A program made the translations under genes and the position numbers. Below, piece after piece: positions 1 through 7,251 of a stretch of 64,000 nucleotides of DNA (within the stretch, counting starts at the first letter, position 1; each line of letters begins with the position of its first letter). The stretch spans positions 1 through 64,000 of the forward strand of contig JAFKFI010000060.1 in the NCBI GenBank assembly GCA_017307285.1, read 5' to 3'. This DNA is from Alphaproteobacteria bacterium (GTDB lineage: Bacteria > Pseudomonadota > Alphaproteobacteria > Acetobacterales > Acetobacteraceae). The notes below the pieces were generated by a model. The model worked only from the letters and a program-made list of their open reading frames with translations, was not told where the DNA came from and did no database searches.

Positions 1-428
1 TCGTCGTCGTAGCGGTCCCGCCAGGCGGGATCGAGCGCCTCGCGCGACGGCAGGTCCCGCTGCCGCAGGCAGGGCACCACGAGGACGGGCGCATCGCCCA
101 TGTGGTCCCAGAGATGGGCGCTGCCCCGCAACATGCCCTGCCACTGCGCCTCGGTCAGGTGCGCCGGGCGATCTCGCGCCGCATAGACCGCGGCGGCGAT
201 GTCGGAGCCCTTGCGGTAGAGCGCCCCGACGGCGCGTCGCTGGTCCGCGTCACGGACGACGACGAAGCTCCAGTTCTGGGCGTTGCCGGCGGAGGGGGCG
301 CGGATGGCCGCGTCGAGCACGCGGTCGACCAGCTCCTCGGGGACGGGATCGGGACGGAACCGTCGCTGTGCGCGCGCCGTGTAGATGGCGTCGAACAGGT
401 CGATCGCCGGCAGGGCAGTGTCCGACAT
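1..428 (-). CDS. Nitroreductase family protein (partial, C-terminus off the window)
   Basis: About 142 residues are visible, beginning MSDTALPAIDLFDAIYTAR; the 3' part continues beyond position 1. The early ARAQRRFRPDPVP stretch, followed by APSAGNAQNW, is the FMN-binding start typical of NADH/FMN nitroreductases (two-electron reduction of nitro groups, quinones or similar acceptors, usually as dimers in the cytoplasm). The ATG at 428 is the first in-frame start before the fold begins. It lies downstream of, and on the same strand as, the solute-binding protein gene, with a gap of about 130 bases that shows no other gene. Substrate cannot be told from the sequence. Confidence 0.85.
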   Translation of the reverse strand, partial: MSDTALPAIDLFDAIYTARAQRRFRPDPVPEELVDRVLDAAIRAPSAGNAQNWSFVVVRDADQRRAVGALYRKGSDIAAAVYAARDRPAHLTEAQWQGMLRGSAHLWDHMGDAPVLVVPCLRQRDLPSREALDPAWRDRYDD

Positions 429-558
429 GAGGATCCTTCCATATCGCGCCCCACGCCGGCCGGGGGGCAGGCTCGGTTCGGCCGACGCTGCCGTCATCGT
501 CGCGTCTGCGCGCCCTCCGCGCCATCCCCTCCCGCCAGGGGAGGGGAGGCCCGCATGC

Positions 559-1902
559 CTACCGGACGAATCCCTCCAGCTCGCCCTTCGCCCAGGCGAT
601 CACCTGCGGGATCGACTGGCCGCTCTGCAGCTTGGAGAACATCGTGGCGGGCGTGCCGCGATTGTAGATCTGCACACCGATCTCGGGCGGCGCGGGGAAG
701 CAGGCGATGTGCGCCGTCGAGTGGTGGTGCGGGCGGAGGATGTAGTTGTAGACCGTGCCCTTGGGCGGCGAGACTTCTTCCCAGACCTTGAAGTCCGCCA
801 TGCTGAGGAAGGGCGGGATATCGTAGCCCTCGGCCACGGTGCAGCGCGGCTCCACCTGCTCGCGCTGCATCAGCCACTCGATCAACTCCTTCGCCGCGGT
901 CTGGTTCTTGCTGAACTGCCAGACGCCCCAGTGGAACGGCAGGAACGGCGTGAAGCTGCCCGCCGGGCCGCGCGGGGCAGGAAAGGTCCAGCAATCCGCG
1001 GCCACCTGTGGCGCGTCGCGCTTCGCCACCGCCCAGGCGGAGGGCGGGTTCCAGATCAGGGCGCTCTTGCCCGAGATCAGCGCGCGGTTGTTGGAGGCGT
1101 CGTCGTAGCTCACGCTGTCCGCCGGCAGGAACGGAATGAGCTTCTTGGCGTATTCGAGCGCGGCGTGGACGCCGTCGGAGTCGACGGTGATGTTGCCCTT
1201 GGCATCGACCAGCTGCGCGCCGTGGGCGGCGAAGATGGTGCCCCAGGTCTGCACCGAGTCGGTCATCGTGCCCATGCCGAGCCCGAACGGATAGCCGCCC
1301 TTGTGGCAGGCCTCGGCCGCCTTGAGGAAGGTGTCGTAGGTCCAGTTGGCGGCTTCCGGCGACGGCGTCTGGTGCGCCGGGTACATCGCCTGCACGTCGA
1401 TGTTGGCGAGCTTCTTCATCAGGCTGATCCGCGCGCACGGCACCAGCAGGGCGTGGCCGTTGGTGGTCGGCACCGCCATCCAATGCCCGTCGGTCATGCC
1501 GAGATAGCGCGTGCCCTTGCTTACCTCGCCGTATTTGCCGATGAGGTAGTTCACCACGTCGTCGACCGGCTCGAGCTTGGCCGCGTGGTTCTGCACGTTC
1601 CACATGTCGAACGCCATCACGTCATGGCCGGCGCCGGCCTGCGCCTCGGCGGCCATCGTCATCTGAATCTTGTTGCCGACCGAGGTGATGAAATCGACCG
1701 TCACGTCGACCTTGTTCTTCTCCGCCCAGGCCTGCACCTGCTCGCGCGTCTTGGCGCTGCCGGCGGGCACCCAATGATCCTCGAAGGCGGCGGTGAGCTT
1801 GCCGGCCGCACCCGCCGTGCGGATGTGGACGAGGGGCAAGGCGGCGGTCGCGGCCCCGATCTTCAACGCATTGCGGCGCGTGATCCGACGCGATCTCGGC
1901 AT
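559..1902 (-). CDS. Tat-exported ABC transporter solute-binding protein (family 1)
   Basis: 447 residues. The N-terminus (RRITRRNALKIGAATAALP) is a twin-arginine signal ending near AGAAGK, so the protein should be folded before export to the periplasm. The rest matches the extracellular solute-binding protein family 1 (sugar/polyol type binding proteins): repeated DHWVPAG, TYDTFLKAAEACHKGG and RQSIPQVIAWAKGELEG-like segments, and normal family length of about 430. No permease or ATPase gene is next to it, so it is an orphan in this window and its ligand is unknown. A ribosome-binding GGGAG sits nine bases before the ATG. A perfect 9-bp inverted repeat lies just upstream (see 1921-1942). Confidence 0.85.
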   Translation of the reverse strand: MPRSRRITRRNALKIGAATAALPLVHIRTAGAAGKLTAAFEDHWVPAGSAKTREQVQAWAEKNKVDVTVDFITSVGNKIQMTMAAEAQAGAGHDVMAFDMWNVQNHAAKLEPVDDVVNYLIGKYGEVSKGTRYLGMTDGHWMAVPTTNGHALLVPCARISLMKKLANIDVQAMYPAHQTPSPEAANWTYDTFLKAAEACHKGGYPFGLGMGTMTDSVQTWGTIFAAHGAQLVDAKGNITVDSDGVHAALEYAKKLIPFLPADSVSYDDASNNRALISGKSALIWNPPSAWAVAKRDAPQVAADCWTFPAPRGPAGSFTPFLPFHWGVWQFSKNQTAAKELIEWLMQREQVEPRCTVAEGYDIPPFLSMADFKVWEEVSPPKGTVYNYILRPHHHSTAHIACFPAPPEIGVQIYNRGTPATMFSKLQSGQSIPQVIAWAKGELEGFVR

Positions 1903-1920
1903 GGGCGTACACTCCCTGAC

Positions 1921-1942
1921 GGGCCGGAGTGATCTCCGGCCC
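1921..1942. promoter_or_regulatory. Perfect 9-bp inverted repeat in the leader of the solute-binding protein gene
   Basis: GGGCCGGAG and CTCCGGCCC flank a 4-base loop, ending about 18 bases before the ATG at 1902 on the minus strand. It could be an operator or an mRNA hairpin close to the ribosome-binding site. The structure is seen in the sequence; the role is inferred. No run of T follows on the minus strand, so a terminator for transcription in that direction is unlikely. Confidence 0.4.
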
Positions 1943-2054
1943 TTGTTGTCGTTCGGAGGTTCGCCGGCGAGGTCGCGAACCCCGGCTACTTGCGTGCGGT
2001 GGGACTATCGCGCGAAAGCAAACGAGGAATCTAGTTTTTTGCGGGATGCCGGGT

Positions 2055-2105
2055 GGCGGAATGAATTCCGCCCTACGACCGGTATCAGGCGGATTTCATT
2101 CCGCC
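2055..2105. repeat. Palindromic repeat, copy 1 (two arms)
   Basis: Arm 1 (2055-2072) is GGCGGAATGAATTCCGCC, an 8-bp stem (GGCGGAAT/ATTCCGCC) with a GA loop. Arm 2 (2088-2105) is a variant on the opposite strand. Arm 2 forms the last codons of the VOC gene (Gly-Gly-Met-Lys-Ser-Ala) and the stop follows at 2085-2087. CTACG follows arm 1 as in the other copies at 4488, 10039 and 36159. Confidence 0.8.
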
Positions 2106-2456
2106 ATCGAGGGGCCAGGCGAAACTGAGCTCGTGCCCGTCAGGGTCGGTGATGTGGAAGTAGCGTTCGCCCCAGGGCGCGTCGCGCGGTGTGGTGCTCG
2201 GCTGATAGCCGGCGGCGAGTGCCCGCGCATGCAGCGCATCGACGTCCGTGTCGTAGAAGATCGCCCGCCCCCACCAGGACCACTGGCGCTCCGCCGGCTG
2301 GGCGGTGAGGTTGAGGTAGCCGGTGCCGGCGCGGAAGCTGGTGAAGCTCGCGTCCTCGCCGCCGTAGAGTAGCTCGAAGCCCAACGCGCGGTAGAAGCGC
2401 ACGGCGCGGGCCATGTCGTGCGTGCCGAGCGTGACCGCGCTGATACTGTCGATCAT
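2085..2456 (-). CDS. VOC (glyoxalase/dioxygenase fold) family protein
   Basis: 123 residues starting MIDSISAVTLGTHDMARAVRF. The pattern ARAVRFYRALGFELL near the start, YFHITDPDGHELSFAW near the end, and two beta-alpha-beta-beta-beta modules fit the vicinal oxygen chelate superfamily, which includes glyoxalase I, ring-cleavage dioxygenases and antibiotic-binding proteins. The exact reaction is not predictable. The ATG at 2456 is preferred because GGGGGG lies just upstream and the fold begins at once; a start 23 codons earlier would add non-conserved residues. It is divergent from the luciferase-like gene. The 3' end is built from a palindromic repeat arm. Confidence 0.8.
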   Translation of the reverse strand: MIDSISAVTLGTHDMARAVRFYRALGFELLYGGEDASFTSFRAGTGYLNLTAQPAERQWSWWGRAIFYDTDVDALHARALAAGYQPSTTPRDAPWGERYFHITDPDGHELSFAWPLDGGMKSA

Positions 2457-2546
2457 TGGCCCCCCGAGTTGCCAACCGTTGCTTACCCTGGGAGCTGGCC
2501 TACTATCGCCCCCAAGGAATGGCAATTCGATACGGGAGAAGACGGC

Positions 2547-3737
2547 ATGATCACCAAGTTCGACAGCCTATTCGCCGGCCATATCGACCTCGACAATGTC
2601 GGCTACGGCGGTACACCCGTGAACGATCGGCGGTTCCCCAACGAGCAACTGGCAACGGTGTTCGACAAGACCGAGGCGATGGCCAAGCTCATGGACCGCA
2701 TGGGCTACAACACCTTCTGGATGGCCGAGCACCATTTCCAGCCCGAGGGCTATGAGTGCATTCCGAACGTGCTGATGATGGCGCTGCATCTGACGCACCT
2801 CACCGAGCGGCTGCGGATCGGCTGCGGCTTCAACATCGCCCCGATGTGGCATCCGCTCAGGCTCGCCGAGGACTACGCGACGGCCGACATCCTCAGCAAG
2901 GGTCGCATCACCTTCGGCCTCGGGCGCGGCTACCACACCCGCGAGGTAGAGACGTTCGGCGCCCCGCTGCTCGACCAGCCGGCCAACCGGGAGCTGTTCG
3001 AGGAGCAGGTCGAGGTCATTTTCAAGGCGTTCAACGAGGAGAGTTTTTCACATAAGGGCAAGCACTACACGCTGCCGCCCAACGTGCCGTATCGCGGCTA
3101 TGAGCTGAAGGAGCTGACCTTGGTGCCGCGCCCGCTGCGTCTTCCGGTGGAGACGTGGCAGCCGATTCAGGGCGGCTCGGCGCGGGCGCTCGAGTTCATG
3201 GCCAAGCATGGCATCCAGGGCATGATCGGCGGCGGCTCGGCCGACGGCGGCGCGATGCACAAGACGGTGCTCGCCTGGCAGGAGGCGCACGCCAAGCTCG
3301 GCAAGCATATCGAACTCGGCGAGCGTTTGGCGTTCGGCTTCCACTTCTTCATCGCCGAGAGCCGTGAGGCCGGGATGAAGGAGGCAGCGAAATACTACGA
3401 GGAGAACATGAAGATGTTCGGCGAGCTCAGGCTCGTGCGCGCGCTCACCGAGGAGCAGATCGAGATCATGCGCGACCCGAAGCGTGCGCCGACCGCGAAG
3501 CTGCCGCGCATCGAGGGGGCAGTGGCGAGCGGCGGCTTCCTGTGCGGCACGCCCGATGAGATCGTGGAGCATCTGAAGAAGCTGGAGGAGGCATATCCGG
3601 CGCTGGACCGCGTATCGGTGAGCCTGTCGGTCGGCGTGCCCAAGGCGGTGTGCCTGGAGCAGCTGGAGCGGTTCGCCAAGGAGGTGATGCCGGCGTTCAA
3701 GAAGGCGCAGGCGAAGGAGCCGGCGCTGGCGAAGTAG
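2547..3737 (+). CDS. LLM class flavin-dependent oxidoreductase (luciferase-like monooxygenase)
   Basis: 396 residues. The protein shows the luciferase-like TIM barrel hallmarks: FWMAEHHFQPEG (the EHH segment), IGCGFNIAPMWHPLRLAED, RITFGLGRGYHTREVETFG, and the C-terminal FLCGTPDEIVEHLKKLEE. Such enzymes use FMNH2 supplied by a partner reductase to oxidise aldehydes, sulfonates, nitrilotriacetate-type compounds and others. No flavin reductase gene is adjacent. GGGAGAAG ahead of the ATG at 2547 decides this start over an upstream in-frame codon. The methyltransferase gene follows after 16 bases on the same strand, so the two are probably cotranscribed. Confidence 0.88.
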   Translation: MITKFDSLFAGHIDLDNVGYGGTPVNDRRFPNEQLATVFDKTEAMAKLMDRMGYNTFWMAEHHFQPEGYECIPNVLMMALHLTHLTERLRIGCGFNIAPMWHPLRLAEDYATADILSKGRITFGLGRGYHTREVETFGAPLLDQPANRELFEEQVEVIFKAFNEESFSHKGKHYTLPPNVPYRGYELKELTLVPRPLRLPVETWQPIQGGSARALEFMAKHGIQGMIGGGSADGGAMHKTVLAWQEAHAKLGKHIELGERLAFGFHFFIAESREAGMKEAAKYYEENMKMFGELRLVRALTEEQIEIMRDPKRAPTAKLPRIEGAVASGGFLCGTPDEIVEHLKKLEEAYPALDRVSVSLSVGVPKAVCLEQLERFAKEVMPAFKKAQAKEPALAK

Positions 3738-3753
3738 CCGACCACGAGCGGGC

Positions 3754-4497
3754 ATGTCGCGCATCGAGAACTCCGACAAGTACTACTGGCATCGCTATCT
3801 CGACGCCTACCTGCCCGCATTCCGCCGGCTCGGCGACGTCTCACTTGTCGTCGAGTTCGGCGTTCTGCACGGCGATTCCGTTGCGTGGCTGGCCGAGTGC
3901 TTTCCGCGCGCGTCGGTGGTCGGGGTGGACATTCTGCCGACGCAGCCGGAATGGCCGGTCTCGCCGCGCATCGTCTATCGGCAAGCGGACCAAGGTGATC
4001 GCCGCGCGATCGGAGCGCTGCTCGACGCGCTGCCGGGCCGGCCGGACCTCATCGTCGAGGATGGTAGCCACGCGCCGCGCCATCAGGTGAATTGCCTGGT
4101 TGAAGGTTTTGCGCGGCTGCGGCCGGGCGGGCTTTACGTGCTGGAGGACATTGGCACCAGCCATCCGTCGCATCCGACCCGCGCGGGCGAGCCGCCGGCG
4201 CCCACCGCGCTGCATGTGCTGCTGGCGTTGCAGCATCGGCGGGAGGCGGGGCTTGGGCTCGATGACGCGGTTGCTCGCGGCCTGGCGCATCCCGATTTCC
4301 TTTCGCCGGCCGAGATTGCGAGCTTGTTTAAGAGCATAGGTCAGGTCGAGCTATTCCAGCGGACCAAGCTGCCGCTGCGTTGCTATTCTTGCGGGGGAAA
4401 CGAGTTCGATTACGTGGGTTGGCGCTGCCGCTGCGGCGCGGATTTGCTCGCCCCGGCGGATAGCATGAGCTGCTTGATCTGGAAGATGGCGGACTGA
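3754..4497 (+). CDS. SAM-dependent methyltransferase with C-terminal zinc ribbon
   Basis: 247 residues. Residues 32-62 (VVEFGVLHGDSVAWLAE ... VVGVDILP) form the glycine-rich SAM-binding motif and the acidic end of strand 2; DLIVEDGSHAPRHQ near residue 100 and GGLYVLEDIGTSH follow, as in the CmcI/MycE-type class I methyltransferases that act on sugars or small molecules. The last 40 residues carry four cysteines (about C210, C213, C225, C227; pattern CYSCGG ... CRCG), a likely zinc ribbon not usual for these enzymes. Substrate unknown. The stop codon lies inside a palindromic repeat arm. Confidence 0.75.
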   Translation: MSRIENSDKYYWHRYLDAYLPAFRRLGDVSLVVEFGVLHGDSVAWLAECFPRASVVGVDILPTQPEWPVSPRIVYRQADQGDRRAIGALLDALPGRPDLIVEDGSHAPRHQVNCLVEGFARLRPGGLYVLEDIGTSHPSHPTRAGEPPAPTALHVLLALQHRREAGLGLDDAVARGLAHPDFLSPAEIASLFKSIGQVELFQRTKLPLRCYSCGGNEFDYVGWRCRCGADLLAPADSMSCLIWKMAD

Positions 4498-4540
4498 AGT
4501 CCGCCCTACAGGAATGGCGTAGGGCGGACTTCAGTCCGCC
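4488..4540. repeat. Palindromic repeat, copy 2, shared by two convergent stop codons
   Basis: Arm 1 (4488-4505) is GGCGGACTGAAGTCCGCC and arm 2 (4523-4540) is its reverse complement; CTAC and GTAG extend the pairing to 22 bp around a loop of about nine bases. The methyltransferase on the plus strand and the phytochelatin-synthase-family gene on the minus strand each end GCG GAC TGA inside an arm. A hairpin here would act as a bidirectional terminator or mRNA end, although no long T run follows. Confidence 0.85.
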
Positions 4541-5397
4541 TTCTTGTTGGCGTCGTAACCGACCACGACGAAGCCGCGCGTGCGGCCCTCGTTGTCGGCA
4601 TCCGGCGTGTTCATCGCGGCGAACAGATCGGCCGCCGTCACCCACACCGGGGGATATTTGTAGCGGGCGACATCGAGGATGAGGAAACGGTCCGCCGTCG
4701 CGTCATAGGCGGCGAGCGGCGAGATATGCCCGCCGCGCTCCTGCCCCATCGCACGACGAAGATAGTTCACGATGACGTACTGGTCCTTGGCGGCCAGCGC
4801 CTGCTGGGCGATGGCGCGGAACTGCGCGAGGTCCATGTCGGCCGCGTGATGCACCTCGGCACGCACGCCGAAGGTGCGCAGCAGCGCGCCGAGCTGATCG
4901 AGGGTCATGCCCTGCCGCGCGATCACCGCTTGCGGCAGCACCGCCTCGGTGCGGGCATCGAGCACATTGTCTTGCGTGTAGACGTGATACGGCTCGTACG
5001 CGGGCGTCGACGGCGCCGGCACGCCGAGCGCGTTCAGCACCATCACCGTCGAGGCGACGCCGCAGAAGGATTGCGTCTTCTGCGTGACGAACTGGATGCT
5101 GAGGTTCCAATACGATTGCCGCGCCGGCGCTTCCAGCAGCATCTTCGCCCCGGCATCGCTGTTGAGGCCGACGAGGCTGTCGGGTAGCGGCAGGGTGCGG
5201 GAGAGCGCTGGGGTGGCAAGCAGGGCCAGCGCAGCAACGAGATAGGCAAGGAGGCGGGTGGCGAGCGAGGCCGACCCGTTGCATCCGGACTGGATCGTGC
5301 TCGACCTCGATCCCAGCGAAGGCGTCGCCGCCAGCGAGGTGATCCAGGTGCCGCATGACGTCCACGACCGGCTCAGGGCTAGGCTTCGCGATGGCAT
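4531..5397 (-). CDS. Phytochelatin synthase family cysteine protease-like protein, secreted; start uncertain
   Basis: The domain is clear from about position 5210 downward: QKTQSFCGVASTVMVLNAL holds the catalytic Cys, GGHISPLAAYD the His, and FLILDVARYKYPPVWV the Asp, the triad of papain-like phytochelatin synthases, which cut the Gly from glutathione (bacterial members are mostly peptidases). A hydrophobic stretch (LLAYLVAALALLATPALS) is a likely signal peptide, so it works in the periplasm. There is no ATG, GTG or TTG close to the signal peptide; the nearest in-frame start is the ATG at 5397, which adds about 45 non-conserved residues read opposite a LigD relic. The original start may have been lost by the rearrangement. 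Confidence 0.7.
   Translation of the reverse strand: MPSRSLALSRSWTSCGTWITSLAATPSLGSRSSTIQSGCNGSASLATRLLAYLVAALALLATPALSRTLPLPDSLVGLNSDAGAKMLLEAPARQSYWNLSIQFVTQKTQSFCGVASTVMVLNALGVPAPSTPAYEPYHVYTQDNVLDARTEAVLPQAVIARQGMTLDQLGALLRTFGVRAEVHHAADMDLAQFRAIAQQALAAKDQYVIVNYLRRAMGQERGGHISPLAAYDATADRFLILDVARYKYPPVWVTAADLFAAMNTPDADNEGRTRGFVVVGYDANKKAD
5264..5386 (+). pseudogene. Relic of the LigD polymerase (primase-like) domain
   Basis: A reading frame of about 40 codons encodes HPDWIVLDLDPSEGVAASEV followed by a DVHDRLRA segment. This matches the conserved metal-binding DLDP core of the polymerase domain of ATP-dependent DNA ligase D, used in non-homologous end joining. Nothing of the rest of LigD is seen; a shift to the next frame gives GLGFA, suggesting a small indel beyond which homology fades. 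It is wedged between the 5' end of the phytochelatin-synthase-like gene and the 3' end of the MFS gene, on the opposite strand, and cannot encode a working protein. Confidence 0.55.
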
Positions 5398-5452
5398 GGC
5401 GGAGGTGGAGCGGTCGTGGTCCCGCTTACTACGATCGGCCCCCACCGACGCG

Positions 5453-6664
5453 CTACGCCGGCTCGAGGCGCTCGGCCCCCGTCCGGGGCACCGGCGAGAA
5501 GGTGAGGGCGATCGCCACGGCCCCGAGCGCGACAGCGAGTGAGGCGAGGTGCATCCCCGCGTAGTCGCCGAAACGGTCGAAGATCCAGCCGCCGACCGGC
5601 GGCCCCGCCGCCATGCCGACGCAGGAGGCCAGGGTCGCGGCACCGAACACCGTGCCCATGATGCGGGTGCCGAAACAGTCGCGCACGAGGACCGCGTAGA
5701 GCGGCATCACCCCGCCATAGGCCAGGCCGAAGACCGCGGCGACGGCATAGAACTGCCCGAGGTTGCGGGCCGGGAGGAAGGCACCGATCGCGAGCGCCTG
5801 CAGCAGCAGCCCGCCGATCAGCACGGGCTTGGCGCCGTGGCGGTCGGCGAGGACGCCCAGGAGCAGGCGCCCTCCGAGTCCCGCCAAGCCCTGCAGGCTG
5901 TAGACGCTGACGGCGGCCAAGGCGGACAGGCCGCAGACCATCGCGTAGCTCACCACGTGGAAAATCGGGCCTGAATGCGCCAGGCAGCAGGCGAAGAAGG
6001 TCGCCGCGAGCACCACGAATTGGCGGCTGCCCAGGGCCTGGCGTACGGTGAAGCCCCCGCCCGCCGGCCCAGCCGCAGCGGTGGCGGCAGAGGCCATCGC
6101 CGGTGGACGGCGCAGGAGCAGCGCGGCTGGCAGCAAGATGGCCCAGGCGAGGAGCCCGATCACGAGCTGGGCGGTGCGCCAGTCATAGCCAGAGAGCAGC
6201 AGCCACTGCGCGAAAGGCGCGACCGTCACCGGTGCCATGCCGAGCCCGGCGGAGACGAGGGAGACGGCGAGCGCGTGGTTGCGGTCGCACCAGGCGCTGG
6301 CCGTCGCCATCATCGGCGCGAAGAAGGCGCCGACCGCCGTCCCGATGAACAGGCCGTAGGCGAGCTGAAAGGCAAGCAGGCTCGTCGCCCGGCTGGCCAG
6401 TACCAGCCCGGTGCCGAGCAGCAGCCCGCCTGCGATACCGACAATCCGCGGGCCGTGGCGGTCGCTGACCCAGCCCCAGCCGAAGGCGCCGACCCCCATG
6501 GCGAGGAAGGCGATCGTCATGGAGGCGGAGATGCTGGCGTGCGACCAGCCCGTCCCGGCGGCGATGGGGTCGAGGAACACGGCGAGCGAGAACATCGACC
6601 CCATGCCGATGCAGCCCATCAGCGCGCCGACAGCGACGATAACCCAGCCGTAGTGTCGTTCCAT
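5453..6664 (-). CDS. MFS transporter (monocarboxylate/oxalate-type fold)
   Basis: 403 residues with about 12 hydrophobic segments. The loop after TM2 reads GWVSDRHGPRIVG, the MFS motif A, and it recurs in the second half as LGVLADRHGAKPVLIGG. The N-terminus MERHYGWVIVAVGALMGCIG is typical of the oxalate:formate antiporter/monocarboxylate porter branch, so an organic anion is a likely substrate, but this is only family-level inference. The ATG at 6664 is supported by GGAGGA seven bases upstream. No adjacent metabolic gene suggests the cargo. Confidence 0.85.
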   Translation of the reverse strand: MERHYGWVIVAVGALMGCIGMGSMFSLAVFLDPIAAGTGWSHASISASMTIAFLAMGVGAFGWGWVSDRHGPRIVGIAGGLLLGTGLVLASRATSLLAFQLAYGLFIGTAVGAFFAPMMATASAWCDRNHALAVSLVSAGLGMAPVTVAPFAQWLLLSGYDWRTAQLVIGLLAWAILLPAALLLRRPPAMASAATAAAGPAGGGFTVRQALGSRQFVVLAATFFACCLAHSGPIFHVVSYAMVCGLSALAAVSVYSLQGLAGLGGRLLLGVLADRHGAKPVLIGGLLLQALAIGAFLPARNLGQFYAVAAVFGLAYGGVMPLYAVLVRDCFGTRIMGTVFGAATLASCVGMAAGPPVGGWIFDRFGDYAGMHLASLAVALGAVAIALTFSPVPRTGAERLEPA

Positions 6665-7070
6665 TCGCGTCTTCCTCCGGCGAAGCCCGTGCCGACCAGC
6701 ATCGGGGCTTTGCTCTGGTCCCCATCCTCCCAGATCATGGCCGCGATGCAAACGGCTGTGCCGCAGGCGCCGGCCTGCCCGCGTAGGACAGGAACCTGCT
6801 TCCGAAAGAGGCAGAGCTGACGACAGCCGCCGCGGCCGACCGCGACCGTGCTGTTGCCGTTCTTCTCTATGGCGACGGGACTGGGGGCGCTGATCGAGCC
6901 CGACTCGGCAGCCTTCCTGGGCGTGTTCATCGCGGGGACGGTGGCGACGATGTTGGGCAAGGTCGCGGGCGGGCGATACCGGCGTGAGAAGCCGGCAAAC
7001 GGTGGTCGTTGGCGCTCGCGTCGGGATCGCTGATGCAATCAAGGGGCTGATGGGGGGCATTGTGCTGGTC
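6665..7070. other. 406-base gap with a possible membrane-protein relic
   Basis: No complete gene is recognised. On the plus strand at 6848-7033 a frame opens with GTG and encodes a hydrophobic stretch (FFSMATGLGALIEPD, then FLGVFIAGTVATMLGK) ending in basic residues. It looks like one or two transmembrane helices of a lost protein but no family is recognised and there is no clear ribosome-binding site. The rest shows nothing clear beyond the leader of the MFS gene and the 3' flank of tRNA-Leu. Confidence 0.25.
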
Positions 7071-7150
7071 TGCCCGCCGGGGGACTCGAACCCCCACGCC
7101 ATTGGCCGCGAATTTTAAGTCCGCTGCGTCTACCGTTCCGCCAGGCGGGC
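7071..7150 (-). tRNA. tRNA-Leu (anticodon UAA)
   Basis: On the minus strand the acceptor GCCCGCC pairs with GGCGGGC, the D arm is GCG...CGC, the anticodon stem GCGGA/TTCGC encloses CTTAAAA (anticodon TAA, reading UUA), a short class II variable arm GCC-AAT-GGC follows, and the T arm is GGGGG TTCGAGT CCCCC. CCA is not encoded (GAC follows), so it must be added after transcription. UUA is a rare codon in such GC-rich DNA, so this tRNA would serve few codons. Confidence 0.95.
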
Positions 7151-7159
7151 CAAGCGTTG

Positions 7160-7248
7160 TTCGTCATGGTCCGCGCAGGCGGACCATCCACGACTTTGCG
7201 GGTCCGCAAGGAAGGCGTGGATGGTCGGCCTGCGCCGACCATGACGAA
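7160..7248. repeat. Three-hairpin (cruciform-like) inverted repeat element
   Basis: Two 33-base arms (7160-7192 and 7216-7248) are near-perfect inverted copies. Each arm also folds alone: ATGGTCCGC-GCAG-GCGGACCAT in the first, ATGGTCGGC-CTGC-GCCGACCAT in the second, and the centre contains TTGCGG/CCGCAA. The stem differences between the arms are compensated (C-G against G-C), which argues that base pairing is kept. It fills the gap between tRNA-Leu and the stop codon of the hydroxyacid dehydrogenase gene. Confidence 0.75.
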
Positions 7249-7251
7249 GTG

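Noticed and set aside
385-1932. A 515-codon plus-strand frame
   Set aside because: It lies antisense to the complete, well-conserved solute-binding protein gene and its translation is rich in Arg, Gly and Ala without any motif, as expected for a shadow frame in GC-rich DNA.
6848-7033. A small plus-strand membrane protein gene
   Set aside because: Hydrophobic stretches are visible, but no ribosome-binding site, recognisable family or conserved start supports it as a gene; kept only as a possible relic.
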